Of a DNA stretch of 64,000 nt, positions 35,794 to 44,913 are shown piece by piece; within the stretch, counting starts at the first letter, position 1; each line of letters starts with the position of its first letter. Origin of the DNA: Acetobacter cibinongensis (lineage in GTDB: Bacteria > Pseudomonadota > Alphaproteobacteria > Acetobacterales > Acetobacteraceae); the NCBI RefSeq assembly GCF_000963925.1, contig NZ_BAMV01000007.1:1-64000 (forward strand), written 5' to 3'. Below the pieces are notes generated by a model. That model was not told the origin of the DNA and ran no database searches. It was given only the letters and a program-made list of their open reading frames with translations. The position numbers and the translations under genes are program-made.

Positions 35794-36507
35794 TTACCGG
35801 CGGGTAAACGTCCAGTAAAGAGGTTGACGGCCAGCCGCAATGGCTTTGGCTTCGTACCGTGTGGGGAACCAGCCTTCTGGCCGTTCCGTCACGGGAGCCG
35901 GGGCGTCAAAATACGGTTGGGCGGACATAACTTCCTCAACCCATGCCTGATAGGTCGGGTCATCGCTCGCCACGCGCCATACGGCACCGGGCTTGAGCAC
36001 GCGGGCCACAAGCTCAACGTTGTGCGGATGCACAAAGCGGCGCTTGGCGTGACGCCCTTTGGGCCACGGGTCCGGGAACATCAGAAAGAGGCGGTCCACC
36101 GAGGCATCCGGCATGGCTTTAAGCAGAATGCGGGCATCATCATCCCACAGACGCAGCATGTCCGGGATAGGTGCGGTTGCTTCTTCTTCCACAGGCACAA
36201 GGCGCGTGAGAAGTGAGCACAGACCGTTATGAAAGACTTCTGAGGCAATATAGCCGACATCGGGGTGCGCATTGTGCTGCGCGTAGGAGTGCTCTCCTCC
36301 CCCAAAGCCGACTTCAAACCAGATTTGTGACGGCGTTTTACCAAAGCCGTCTGCTGGTGTGCCTGCCTTGTCTAGCGGAAAGCGCAGCCGTGGCAGCGCT
36401 TCTTCCAACAAACGCTCCTGACGAGGACGCAGCGGATGCCCGCGTTGCCGCCCATAAAGCCTTTCGGGCGGCGGCTTGACATCTGGTGCGCGTACGTCCT
36501 CCGTCAT
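35794..36507 (-). CDS. trmB: tRNA (guanine-N7-)-methyltransferase
   Basis: Methylates G46 in the tRNA variable loop using SAM. It is 237 residues. RLYGRQRGHPLRPRQ near the N-terminus, a SAM-binding IWFEVGFGGGEHS and the diagnostic MFPDPWPKGRHAKRRF are all present. The long basic and proline-rich N-terminus is typical of alphaproteobacteria. It starts 21 bases after the metK stop, so metK-trmB is probably one transcript and places SAM supply beside a SAM user. Confidence 0.97.
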   Translation of the reverse strand: MTEDVRAPDVKPPPERLYGRQRGHPLRPRQERLLEEALPRLRFPLDKAGTPADGFGKTPSQIWFEVGFGGGEHSYAQHNAHPDVGYIASEVFHNGLCSLLTRLVPVEEEATAPIPDMLRLWDDDARILLKAMPDASVDRLFLMFPDPWPKGRHAKRRFVHPHNVELVARVLKPGAVWRVASDDPTYQAWVEEVMSAQPYFDAPAPVTERPEGWFPTRYEAKAIAAGRQPLYWTFTRR

Positions 36508-36528
36508 GATACGTGGCAGTCCCTTAAA

Positions 36529-37716
36529 TTAGCGGTTAAGGGCGCTGCGCAGAGCGTTAACCAGGTCGGTACGCTCCCAGGTGAAGTTGTCACGGGCATC
36601 GTCTGGCGTACGACCGAAGTGACCATAGGCTGAAGTTTCAGCATAGATCGGGCGGTTGAGGCGCAGATGCTTACGGATACCGCGTGGCGTCAGGTCCATA
36701 ACGTCCCGCAGGATGGCGCCCAGACGGGCTTCATCCACGTCCTTGCCGGTTTCATCCAGGTCCACATAGACAGACAGCGGATGAGACACGCCAATGGCGT
36801 AAGAAAGCTGGATGGTACAACGGTCAGCAAGACCGGCAGCCACAACGTTCTTGGCCAGATAGCGGCAGGCATAGGCTGCGGAGCGGTCAACCTTCGTGGG
36901 GTCTTTACCAGAGAAAGCACCGCCACCGTGAGGGGCTGCACCACCATAGGTATCCACAATGATTTTGCGCCCTGTCAGGCCGCAGTCGCCATCTGGACCG
37001 CCGATCACGAACACGCCCGTTGGGTTGACGTAGAATTCTTTATCTTCCGGCATCCAGCCTTCTGGCAGAATACCACGCACCACATCGCCAAGGCGTTCAC
37101 GCAGATCTGCCTGATTGATACCAGCATCATGCTGCGTGGAGATCACGACAGAGGTTGCCTTAACCGGGCGACCATTGGCGTAATGCAGTGTCACCTGGCT
37201 TTTTGCGTCAGGCTGCAAGCCTGCCACGCGGGCATCGCCAGCACGACGCAGGTCACGCATAGTGTGCAGGATGCGGTGTGCATAATAGATTGGGGCTGGC
37301 ATCAGGGTGTCGGTTTCGTTCGATGCGTAACCGAACATGATCCCCTGATCGCCTGCGCCTTCGTCCTTGTCGCCTGCGCTGTCAACGCCAACAGCAATGT
37401 CAGCAGACTGGGCATGCAGGTAATTGGAGGCATCAGCCTTACGCCAGGAGAAACCTTCCTGATCGTAGCCAATATCTTTCACGGCATCACGTGCGGCCTG
37501 AATCAGGCCTTCAGACGTGACGGAAGCGGGGCCACGGACCTCACCTGCCAGAATGATACGGTTGGTGGTGACCATGGTTTCACAGGCCACGCGTGCTTCC
37601 GGGTCTGCTGCAAGGTAGGCATCGAGAACAGTATCGCTGATCCGGTCCGCAACCTTGTCGGGATGACCTTCAGATACAGATTCTGAAGTGAACAGGAAAT
37701 CGCCGTCTTTACGCAT
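36529..37716 (-). CDS. metK: S-adenosylmethionine synthase
   Basis: Makes SAM from ATP and methionine. It is 395 residues from the ATG at 37716. All three domains are present, with [28 protein letters not shown] (ATP loop) and [19 protein letters not shown]. The ATG is preferred because it gives the usual [12 protein letters not shown] opening. A GTG at 37740 extends it eight residues and is not excluded, as neither has a convincing ribosome site. The upstream leader carries a hairpin. Confidence 0.97.
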   Translation of the reverse strand: MRKDGDFLFTSESVSEGHPDKVADRISDTVLDAYLAADPEARVACETMVTTNRIILAGEVRGPASVTSEGLIQAARDAVKDIGYDQEGFSWRKADASNYLHAQSADIAVGVDSAGDKDEGAGDQGIMFGYASNETDTLMPAPIYYAHRILHTMRDLRRAGDARVAGLQPDAKSQVTLHYANGRPVKATSVVISTQHDAGINQADLRERLGDVVRGILPEGWMPEDKEFYVNPTGVFVIGGPDGDCGLTGRKIIVDTYGGAAPHGGGAFSGKDPTKVDRSAAYACRYLAKNVVAAGLADRCTIQLSYAIGVSHPLSVYVDLDETGKDVDEARLGAILRDVMDLTPRGIRKHLRLNRPIYAETSAYGHFGRTPDDARDNFTWERTDLVNALRSALNR

Positions 37717-37740
37717 GATGGTGCCGTCTGCCCCACGCAC

Positions 37741-38046
37741 TGTGAAATAGGAATTGTGAGCGCCGCCTTAATAAAAGGCGACGGAACCGTGTGGCGGAAT
37801 AGTGGCCGCGGGTCAAGTGTATTGCGGCTATGCAGATGCATTTGGTCTGATACCCCGAGCATCTAGCACCGTATCTTAATGGTTCATTTCACCTGAATTA
37901 TCCGCAAAATTCATGGTGGATTCAGTGTGTGGCCATAGTCTTTTTATTCACAGGCACAGATCGTAAATAATTATTGCTGTCATGCTTGCCATACCATACG
38001 AAAATGATTTTCTGATATTAGAACTCATTTATAACGAGATTTTAGA
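37741..38046. other. Divergent intergenic region before metK and the nuclease-like gene
   Basis: A 306-base region. On the metK side it has a hairpin CGCCTT/AAGGCG (37764-37780) and, on the minus strand, a TTGACC element near 37806-37818 that could be a -35 box. I could not match the leader to a known SAM riboswitch. From about 37860 to 38046 the DNA is clearly AT-richer than its surroundings and has no recognisable gene. Confidence 0.5.
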
Positions 38047-39141
38047 ATGCCTCTTAAACATGCCTTATGGCGCATTGCTTCAACGCCTTCTGCACTATCA
38101 GAGGGCGTGCTTCCCAGTGAAGCTCTCTTAGAAAATATGATTGTTGCCGAACCAGCAATCTTATCCCGAGAATGGATGATTGTCGGCCGTCAGGAAGTTA
38201 CGGGGTCGGGTGGCCGGATTGACCTGTTGGCCCTAGCGCCGGATGGCTCTCTCATTCTCATTGAGTTAAAACGTGACAAAACGCCCCGTGATGTTGTGGC
38301 TCAAGCTTTGGATTATGCGTGTTGGGCTTCTACTTTAAAGGCACAGGATCTGGAACGCATTTACAGCCGATTCACAAACCAGAATCTGGCTACGGCATTT
38401 GAAGCCCGGTTTAACACGCCTTTTGACGAAGAAACCGTTAATCAAAGCCATCAAATTGTGATTGTCGCTTCACGCCTTGATTCAGCAAGCGAACGGATTG
38501 TCAACTATCTTAACCAGCGGGACATTCCCATTAACGTGCTATTTTTTCAGGTTTTCGATACTGACCACGGCCAACTCTTAAGCCGATCATGGTTATTAGA
38601 CCCTGTCGAGACTCAAACAGCGGCAGCAGTCAACGCCAAACCCGCACTTAAAGAACCGTGGAACGGTGAGTATTATGCGTGCTTTGGTCATGATGGCAGC
38701 AGAAACTGGGATGAAGCTAGGAAATATGGTTTTATTTCTGCCGGCGGGGGTGGCTGGTATAGTGGCACCCTAAACCTTCTGAAAGCGGGGGATCTGGTTT
38801 GGGTGCGTGTGCCTAAAGTAGGTTATGTGGGCGTTGGAAGAGTAAAAGGCAGCGCTCTTCCTGCTGATGAATTTATACTTCGTGATGAACAGGGCACTGA
38901 ACGCCCCGCCCTAGAGATTCTGAAAGAAAGCTCTTACCACTCCCACCTGCTTGATGACCCAGATGGGCGTGAGGTGTTCGTTCCCATCCATTGGCTTGAA
39001 ACCCGCCCCCTACAGGAGGCAGTCAATGAAACCGGTCTATTTGGCAACCAAAACACCGTATGTGCCCCGAAAACCCCAGCATGGCGCCATACGACAGACC
39101 GGCTGAAATCTTTTTTCCCGCAGTGGAACGCAAACAGCTAA
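38047..39141 (+). CDS. PD-(D/E)XK nuclease-like protein (DUF91/NucS-type) with C-terminal EVE/PUA-like domain
   Basis: A 364-residue protein. Residues about 20-110 carry a restriction-endonuclease-like core: GRIDLLALAPDGSLILIELKRDKT gives catalytic Asp59, Glu73 and Lys75, and Gln86 of RDVVAQALDYA completes the motif seen in DUF91/NucS. The C-terminal part (about 205-310, with YYACFGHDGSRNWDEARKYGFISAGG and LVWVRVPKVGYVGVGRV) resembles small EVE/PUA-type domains that hold modified bases, though this is only a pattern match. No methylase or partner gene is adjacent. A modification-dependent nuclease or DNA repair enzyme are both possible. AT-rich upstream DNA suggests acquisition. Confidence 0.7.
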   Translation: MPLKHALWRIASTPSALSEGVLPSEALLENMIVAEPAILSREWMIVGRQEVTGSGGRIDLLALAPDGSLILIELKRDKTPRDVVAQALDYACWASTLKAQDLERIYSRFTNQNLATAFEARFNTPFDEETVNQSHQIVIVASRLDSASERIVNYLNQRDIPINVLFFQVFDTDHGQLLSRSWLLDPVETQTAAAVNAKPALKEPWNGEYYACFGHDGSRNWDEARKYGFISAGGGGWYSGTLNLLKAGDLVWVRVPKVGYVGVGRVKGSALPADEFILRDEQGTERPALEILKESSYHSHLLDDPDGREVFVPIHWLETRPLQEAVNETGLFGNQNTVCAPKTPAWRHTTDRLKSFFPQWNANS

Positions 39142-39146
39142 AAGCT

Positions 39147-39944
39147 TCACGATACCGGCGGCAAACCCAGCACATGGTCCATACCGTAGTAACCGGGGGG
39201 CTGGGTGGCGGCCCATTGGGCGGCGCGTACGGCCCCGGCCGCAAAAATACGGCGGTCAAAGGCACGGTGGGTCAGGATGATCTGCTCATCCGCCGAGGTG
39301 AACATGACTTCGTGCTCCCCTACAATCTGGCCACCGCGCAAAGCCGCAAAGCCGATATCGCCGGTTTTGCGGGGGCCTGTATGGCCATCCCGCCCGCTGT
39401 CCCGCACATCCGCCAACTTGACACCGCGACCCTGGGCCACGGCCTCCCCAATGGCCAGAGCCGTGCCAGAAGGGGCATCCACTTTTTGACGGTGATGCAT
39501 TTCTACAATTTCAGCATCATATGTCTGGGCTGGCAGGGTGCGCCCCATGATCTGGGCCAGACGCTGCACCAGCGTGACACCTGGCGAGAAGTTGGCGGCA
39601 TGAACAACCACGATTGTCTTTGCCGCACCCTCAACAGCCTCCTGCTGCACGGCGGAAAGGCCGGTTGTTCCCAACACCCATGCTGTCCCTTGTGCGGCCA
39701 GTGCCTGAGCATGTGCCTCCGCCGTATCGGCATGGGTGAAGTCAATGACCACATCGCTCACGGCGGCCAGATCAGTAATATCCGCAAACACCGGGACGGA
39801 TGCAGGCAGCCCCTTTACCGCTGCGGGGTTACGCGCCGTGCCGCCTGACAGGATTAGGCCGGCCGCAGCCACTTCTTCCACCAGCAACTGACCCACGCGG
39901 CCAGAAATACCGGCTATCCCTACCCGAAGATGCGACTGTGACAT
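39147..39944 (-). CDS. dapB: 4-Hydroxy-tetrahydrodipicolinate reductase
   Basis: Lysine/diaminopimelate pathway enzyme, 265 residues. It has the cofactor loop VGIAGISGRVGQ (9-20), the active-site EIVEMHHRQKVDAPSGTAL, and VIDFTHADTA followed by GTTGLS. Cytoplasmic NAD(P)H-dependent reductase. The gene is convergent with the nuclease-like gene (five bases apart) and 42 bases downstream of dnaJ, a common order in Acetobacteraceae. Confidence 0.97.
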   Translation of the reverse strand: MSQSHLRVGIAGISGRVGQLLVEEVAAAGLILSGGTARNPAAVKGLPASVPVFADITDLAAVSDVVIDFTHADTAEAHAQALAAQGTAWVLGTTGLSAVQQEAVEGAAKTIVVVHAANFSPGVTLVQRLAQIMGRTLPAQTYDAEIVEMHHRQKVDAPSGTALAIGEAVAQGRGVKLADVRDSGRDGHTGPRKTGDIGFAALRGGQIVGEHEVMFTSADEQIILTHRAFDRRIFAAGAVRAAQWAATQPPGYYGMDHVLGLPPVS

Positions 39945-39986
39945 GCTGTTACCGCCCCTTACCCTACGTTACGTGCCCTAAAAGGG

Positions 39987-41144
39987 TTAGCAGCTCTTGT
40001 TTTCAAAGAAGTCCCGCACGCGGGCGAAGAACCCGCTGTGCTCCGGGCTGCCTTTAACGTTCTCGCCGGCTTCTTTCTCAAACTCTTCCAGCAGCTCGCG
40101 CTGGCGTTTGTTGAGGTGCTGCGGGGTTTCGACCGTAACCTGAATATACATATCGCCCCGTGCGCCAGAACGCAGGACCGAGAAGCCCTTGCCACGCAGC
40201 CGGAAATGCGCCCCGGTCTGGGTACCTGCCGGAATTTTAACCTTGGCACGGTTACCATCAATCACCGGCACTTCAATTTCCGTACCCAGCGCGGCCTGCC
40301 CCATACGCAGCGGCACGCGGCAATAAATATTGGCACCGTCACGCTGGAAGATCCCGTGCTCGGACACGGACACATGCACATACAGGTCACCCGGCGGTAC
40401 GCCCTGAGCGCCAGCTTCCCCCTCACCTGTCACGCGGATGCGTGTTCCGTCTTCAATCCCAGCGGGAATCTGAACACTGATTGTACGTTCTTTTTCCACA
40501 GTTCCGGCACCATGGCAGGCCTTGCAGGGGTCTTTAACCGTTTTACCAGAGCCGTGGCAGGTGGGGCATGGGCGTTCTACAACAAAGAAGCCCTGTGCCG
40601 CCCGCACCTTGCCTGCGCCGTGACAGCTTGGGCAGACTGCAACACCTGCAGCCCCATCGTTAGAACCAGTGCCGTGGCAGGAGTCACACGCCACACGGGT
40701 GATGATGCGGACATCCTTCTTCACACCGGTGAAGGCTTCTTCCAGTGTTACATCCACATGGGTCTGGATATCATTACCGGTACGGGCCGCGCCACCACCA
40801 CGGCGGCCGCCCATCATGTCTCCAAACATCTGCTCGAAAATATCGCCCAGACCACCAGCCCCGGCACCGCCAAAGCCGTTGAAGTCAAAGCCGCCGGGGC
40901 CACCGCCGCCACCGTTTTCAAACGCTGCATGACCAAAGCGGTCATAGGCTGCCCGTTTCTGCTCGTCTTTCAGGACGTCATAGGCCTGATTGACTTCCTT
41001 GAACTTGGCTTCAGCCGATTCATCACCGGGGTTGCGGTCCGGGTGATACTTCATGGCCATCTTACGATAGGCTTTTTTAAGGTCGTCTGCCGATGCTGTG
41101 CGGGAGACTTCAAGCGTTTCGTAGTAGTCAATCTGAATGGCCAT
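39987..41144 (-). CDS. dnaJ: Chaperone DnaJ (Hsp40)
   Basis: Type-I J-protein of 385 residues: J domain with HPD at 34-36, Gly/Phe-rich region (about 75-115), four CxxCxGxG zinc repeats ([32 protein letters not shown]), and a C-terminal substrate domain. It delivers clients to DnaK and stimulates its ATPase. Follows dnaK on the same strand, separated by a hairpin that may lower its expression. Confidence 0.98.
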   Translation of the reverse strand: MAIQIDYYETLEVSRTASADDLKKAYRKMAMKYHPDRNPGDESAEAKFKEVNQAYDVLKDEQKRAAYDRFGHAAFENGGGGGPGGFDFNGFGGAGAGGLGDIFEQMFGDMMGGRRGGGAARTGNDIQTHVDVTLEEAFTGVKKDVRIITRVACDSCHGTGSNDGAAGVAVCPSCHGAGKVRAAQGFFVVERPCPTCHGSGKTVKDPCKACHGAGTVEKERTISVQIPAGIEDGTRIRVTGEGEAGAQGVPPGDLYVHVSVSEHGIFQRDGANIYCRVPLRMGQAALGTEIEVPVIDGNRAKVKIPAGTQTGAHFRLRGKGFSVLRSGARGDMYIQVTVETPQHLNKRQRELLEEFEKEAGENVKGSPEHSGFFARVRDFFENKSC

Positions 41145-41205
41145 GGGGGTCCTCGTGCAACGGGCTGCCTCTTAGCAAGCGCAGCCTATGTCTAGATATG
41201 ACAAA

Positions 41206-41236
41206 GGCGTCCGCCTTACTGAGAAGCACGGACGCC
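41206..41236 (-). terminator. Hairpin between dnaK and dnaJ
   Basis: On the minus strand GGCGTCCG pairs with CGGACGCC around a 15-base loop, then CTTTGTC. The T-run is short, so it probably attenuates rather than stops transcription into dnaJ. Confidence 0.6.
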
Positions 41237-41296
41237 AGAAAAAAAGAGTGCCTTGGCAAGGGGTTACCCCCCTGCCGCAGCTATAGTCGCGTCCTA

Positions 41297-43204
41297 TCAG
41301 GACTTTTTGTCGTTAACGTCTTCGAAGTCGGCATCAACGATTTTTTCGTCGTTTGGCTTGGCGTCCGCACCACCGGCAGCAGCCGCACCTTCTTCAGCCT
41401 GACCAGCCTTATACACAGCTTCACCAATTTTCATGGCGGCCTGTGTCAGGCGTTCAGATGCTGTTTTGATTGCTTCAGCATCCGTGCCTTCAAGAGCTTT
41501 TTTGGTTTCAGCAATTGCTTCTTCCGCAGCCGTCTTGTCAGCAGCAGGCACTTTGTCGCCAGCTTCAGTCAGAGACTTTTCAACCTGGTTCACCAGGCTT
41601 TCTGCGTTGTTGCGTGCTTCAACCTGCTCGCGCTTGGCTTTATCAGCTTCAGCGTTAGCTTCAGCGTCTTTCACCATCTGCTCGATATCGCTGTCAGACA
41701 GACCGCCAGAAGCCTGGATCTTGATCTGCTGTTCTTTGCCGGTTGCCTTGTCTTTAGCAGACACGGACACAATGCCGTTGGCATCGATATCGAACGTCAC
41801 TTCAATCTGCGGCACGCCACGGGGAGCCGGAGCAATACCTGTCAGGTCAAAGTTACCCAGCAGCTTGTTATCGGCTGCCATTTCACGCTCGCCCTGGAAG
41901 ACCTTAATGGTCACAGCGCTCTGGTTGTCATCCGCCGTGGAGAAGGTCTGGCTCTTCTTGGTCGGGATTGTGGTGTTACGGTCGATCAGGCGGGTAAACA
42001 CGCCACCCAGGGTTTCAATACCCAGAGACAGCGGAGTTACGTCCAGCAGCAGAACGTCTTTCACATCACCCTTCAGCACGGCACCCTGAATAGCGGCACC
42101 AATAGCCACCACTTCGTCCGGGTTCACGTTACGGGCAGGGTCTTTACCGAAGAAGTCTTTAACCGCGTCGATCACTTTTGGCATGCGGGTCATACCGCCA
42201 ACCAGAATGACTTCATCGATTTCAGAAGCAGAAACGCCTGCGTCTTTCAGGGCAGCTTTGCAAGGCTCAAGCGTACGCTGGATCAGGTCATCAACAAGGC
42301 TTTCCAGCTTGGCGCGGGTCAGCTTGACCACAAGGTGCTTCGGACCGGAAGCATCTGCGGTGATGAACGGCAGGTTGATTTCTGTTTCCTTGGAAGAAGA
42401 CAGTTCGATCTTGGCTTTTTCTGCTGCTTCCTTCAGACGCTGGAGAGCCAGCTTGTCGGAGCGCAGGTCAATACCCTGTTCGCGTTTGAATTCGTCTGCC
42501 AGGAAGCCGATGATGCGGTTATCAAAGTCTTCACCACCCAGGAACGTATCCCCGTTGGTGGATTTCACTTCGATCACGCCGTCAGAAATTTCCAGCACGG
42601 ACACGTCAAACGTACCGCCACCAAGGTCATAAACTGCAACCGTACCGCCGCTTTTCTTTTCCATGCCGTAAGCAAGGGCAGCAGCCGTTGGTTCGTTGAT
42701 GATACGCAGCACTTCCAGACCAGCAATGCGGCCTGCATCTTTGGTGGCCTGACGCTGGGCATCGTTAAAGTAAGCCGGAACCGTAATAACGGCCTGCGTT
42801 ACTTTTTCACCAAGGTAAGCCTCGGCTGTTTCTTTCATCTTGCCGAGCACGAAAGCGGAAATCTGGGAAGGGGCATATTTTGTGCCGCGCGCTTCCACCC
42901 ATGCATCCCCATTGTCACCTTTGACAATGGCGTAGGGCACCATTTCCTTGTCTTTCTGCACGGTAGCGTCATCAAAACGACGACCGATCAGACGCTTTAC
43001 AGCATACAGCGTGTTGGTGGGGTTGGTAACGGCCTGGCGTTTTGCAGCCTGACCGACCAGCATTTCACCACCTTCAGTGAAAGCCACCATAGACGGCGTG
43101 GTGCGTGCACCTTCGCTGTTTTCAATAACCCGGTTTTCACTGCCTTCACGTACGGATACGCAGGAGTTGGTTGTACCAAGGTCAATACCAATAACTTTAC
43201 TCAT
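41297..43204 (-). CDS. dnaK: Chaperone DnaK (Hsp70)
   Basis: ATP-driven folding chaperone, 635 residues. It has the [12 protein letters not shown] start, [54 protein letters not shown] and the substrate domain, with the C-terminal EEVDxxD-like tail as [14 protein letters not shown]. The ATG at 43204 follows GAAGGAGAATG and gives the standard [10 protein letters not shown]; a longer frame is rejected. It lies downstream of grpE with its own RpoH-like promoter. Confidence 0.99.
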   Translation of the reverse strand: MSKVIGIDLGTTNSCVSVREGSENRVIENSEGARTTPSMVAFTEGGEMLVGQAAKRQAVTNPTNTLYAVKRLIGRRFDDATVQKDKEMVPYAIVKGDNGDAWVEARGTKYAPSQISAFVLGKMKETAEAYLGEKVTQAVITVPAYFNDAQRQATKDAGRIAGLEVLRIINEPTAAALAYGMEKKSGGTVAVYDLGGGTFDVSVLEISDGVIEVKSTNGDTFLGGEDFDNRIIGFLADEFKREQGIDLRSDKLALQRLKEAAEKAKIELSSSKETEINLPFITADASGPKHLVVKLTRAKLESLVDDLIQRTLEPCKAALKDAGVSASEIDEVILVGGMTRMPKVIDAVKDFFGKDPARNVNPDEVVAIGAAIQGAVLKGDVKDVLLLDVTPLSLGIETLGGVFTRLIDRNTTIPTKKSQTFSTADDNQSAVTIKVFQGEREMAADNKLLGNFDLTGIAPAPRGVPQIEVTFDIDANGIVSVSAKDKATGKEQQIKIQASGGLSDSDIEQMVKDAEANAEADKAKREQVEARNNAESLVNQVEKSLTEAGDKVPAADKTAAEEAIAETKKALEGTDAEAIKTASERLTQAAMKIGEAVYKAGQAEEGAAAAGGADAKPNDEKIVDADFEDVNDKKS

Positions 43205-43308
43205 ATCTTCATTCTCCTTCAGCGACCCAGCCTGGCCCGAAGCACCGGGCGGGGTCCTAATCTCTCTGCCGTACCCTTTAATGCGGGGCGGCGTGAGTGT
43301 TGAACCTG

Positions 43309-43337
43309 ATGTATGGTGTGCCCCGGCGTGTTTCAAG
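43309..43337 (-). promoter_or_regulatory. Candidate RpoH (sigma-32) promoter upstream of dnaK
   Basis: On the minus strand CTTGAAA is followed, after 17 bases counted from CTTG, by CCATACAT. This fits the alphaproteobacterial heat-shock pattern CTTG-N17-CYTATNT. It ends about 105 bases before the dnaK start. Confidence 0.7.
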
Positions 43338-43398
43338 TGCGGCGCAAGGGGTTGGCAACAAAATTATTACCCCACCATACGGTAAGTCTGTGCCGTGT

Positions 43399-44001
43399 TT
43401 ACTCCGGCGCTTTTGCAACCACAACCATGGCTGGTTTGAGCAGGCGGCCATGCAGGGTCCAGGTTGGGGTCCAGGCTTGCATAACTGTGCCGGGCGTGTG
43501 GTCCGGGCTTGGCTGTTCTGCCATGGCCTGATGCAGGTTGGCGTCAAAAACCTTACCCTGCGGGTCGTCACACTTCACGCCGTGACGCTCCAGAATGGAG
43601 ATGAAAGAGCGTTCCGTGCTTTCAATGCCTTCACGCATTTTGGTCAGCACGCTGTCTTCCCCTTCCTGCGCGGCAGGCAGGTTGTGCAAAGCGCGGCGCA
43701 GGTTTTCTGCGGCTTCCACAACGTCACGGGCAAATTTCTGCACCGCGTACTGGCGGGCATCATCCACATCACGCTTGGCGCGGGTGCGCAGGTTCTGGTT
43801 CTCGGCTTCGGCACGCAGCCATTTTTCCTTGAACTCAGCAGCTTCCTGCTCAAGCTTCTGGGCTGCATCCTCCGCCGGAGCGGCTGGGTCTGCGTGGTCT
43901 TCCGCTTCAGGAGCTACCGCGTCCTGAGGCTGGAAAATCTTTTCGGCGTCGGTCGGCTCAGCCGGCTGGGCGCCGTGTGTCTGGTCTGTGTCGTGGGTCA
44001 T
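43399..44001 (-). CDS. grpE: Nucleotide exchange factor GrpE
   Basis: A 200-residue GrpE. The N-terminal acidic, helical coiled-coil part (about 60-125, KLEQEAAEFKEKWLRAEAENQNLRTRAKRD) is followed by the DnaK-binding beta domain (FDANLHQAMAEQPSPDHTPGTVMQAWTPTWTLHGRLLKPAMVVVAKAP). It releases ADP from DnaK. It precedes dnaK in the same direction across 195 bases and is divergent from chvI. Confidence 0.97.
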   Translation of the reverse strand: MTHDTDQTHGAQPAEPTDAEKIFQPQDAVAPEAEDHADPAAPAEDAAQKLEQEAAEFKEKWLRAEAENQNLRTRAKRDVDDARQYAVQKFARDVVEAAENLRRALHNLPAAQEGEDSVLTKMREGIESTERSFISILERHGVKCDDPQGKVFDANLHQAMAEQPSPDHTPGTVMQAWTPTWTLHGRLLKPAMVVVAKAPE

Positions 44002-44190
44002 GCCCTATGAAGTAAGCAACACACCCAAAACCGACAAGACCCAGAGGGTCGTTCCTGTGTCGATTTTACACGACGCGCTACCCGTGCTTCAAAAACACAG
44101 GCAAGAGAAAAATTGCGCCCAGTGGCGTAAGCAAAGCAATGCGCGTATGCTAACAGGCTTGCGTTGATGGCGAGGAAGGACACGCACACA

Positions 44191-44904
44191 ATGGTAGAGC
44201 GGACCAAGCAGACAATCGCGCTGGTTGACGATGACCGCAATATCCTGACCTCGGTACAAATGACTCTGGAAGCAGAAGGCTTTCAGGTGCGCACCTATAC
44301 CGATGGCGAATCGGCCTTGCAGGGATTGACTGCCTACCCCGTCGATCTGGCCGTACTGGATGTCAAAATGCCCCGCATGGACGGTATGGAACTATTGCAG
44401 CGTTTGCGGGCACGCTCCCACCTGCCGGTTATCTTTCTGTCCTCCAAGGACGAGGAAGTAGACCAGTTGATGGGCCTGCGCCTTGGGGCGGATGATTATA
44501 TTACCAAACCTTTCTCTCAACGGTTGCTGCTGGAGCGCATACGCGCCCTGCTGCGCCGGAACGAGGTAAGCCGGGCAGAAGCCAGCGGAACCCCTGTTGG
44601 GGGTGCACTGGTGCGTGGGTCTCTCTCCCTTGATGAACTCCGCCATAAATGCACCTGGAACGGGCAGGATGTCCCCCTGACCGTAACAGAGTTCCTGCTG
44701 GTCAAAACGCTGGCGATGCGCCCCGGCCTTGTGAAGTCCCGCGACCAGTTGATTGACGCCGCCTATGGTGACACCGTGTATGTGGATGACCGGACCATTG
44801 ACAGCCACATCAAACGGGTTCGCAAAAAATTCCGGCAGGTGGACGATAACTTCAACCAGATTGAAACCCTGTACGGTATTGGCTACCGCTACCGCGAAGA
44901 CTGA
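44191..44904 (+). CDS. chvI: Response regulator ChvI
   Basis: OmpR/PhoB-type response regulator of 237 residues. The receiver has DDD at 13-15 and phospho-acceptor Asp57 ([10 protein letters not shown]), with the Lys in the YITKPFS motif. The winged helix-turn-helix is at about 135-235. Matches ChvI, which controls envelope and acid-stress genes in alphaproteobacteria. GAGGAAGGA lies about 10 bases before the ATG at 44191; earlier in-frame starts lack it. chvG starts nine bases after the stop. Confidence 0.95.
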   Translation: MVERTKQTIALVDDDRNILTSVQMTLEAEGFQVRTYTDGESALQGLTAYPVDLAVLDVKMPRMDGMELLQRLRARSHLPVIFLSSKDEEVDQLMGLRLGADDYITKPFSQRLLLERIRALLRRNEVSRAEASGTPVGGALVRGSLSLDELRHKCTWNGQDVPLTVTEFLLVKTLAMRPGLVKSRDQLIDAAYGDTVYVDDRTIDSHIKRVRKKFRQVDDNFNQIETLYGIGYRYRED

Positions 44905-44913
44905 GCACCGGCC

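Noticed and set aside
36667-37686. 339-codon frame opposite metK
   Set aside because: Antisense shadow of metK.
41093-43303. 736-codon open frame on the plus strand opposite dnaK
   Set aside because: Antisense frames over dnaK are a known by-product of its codon bias; the translation is Phe/Cys/His-rich and has no family features.
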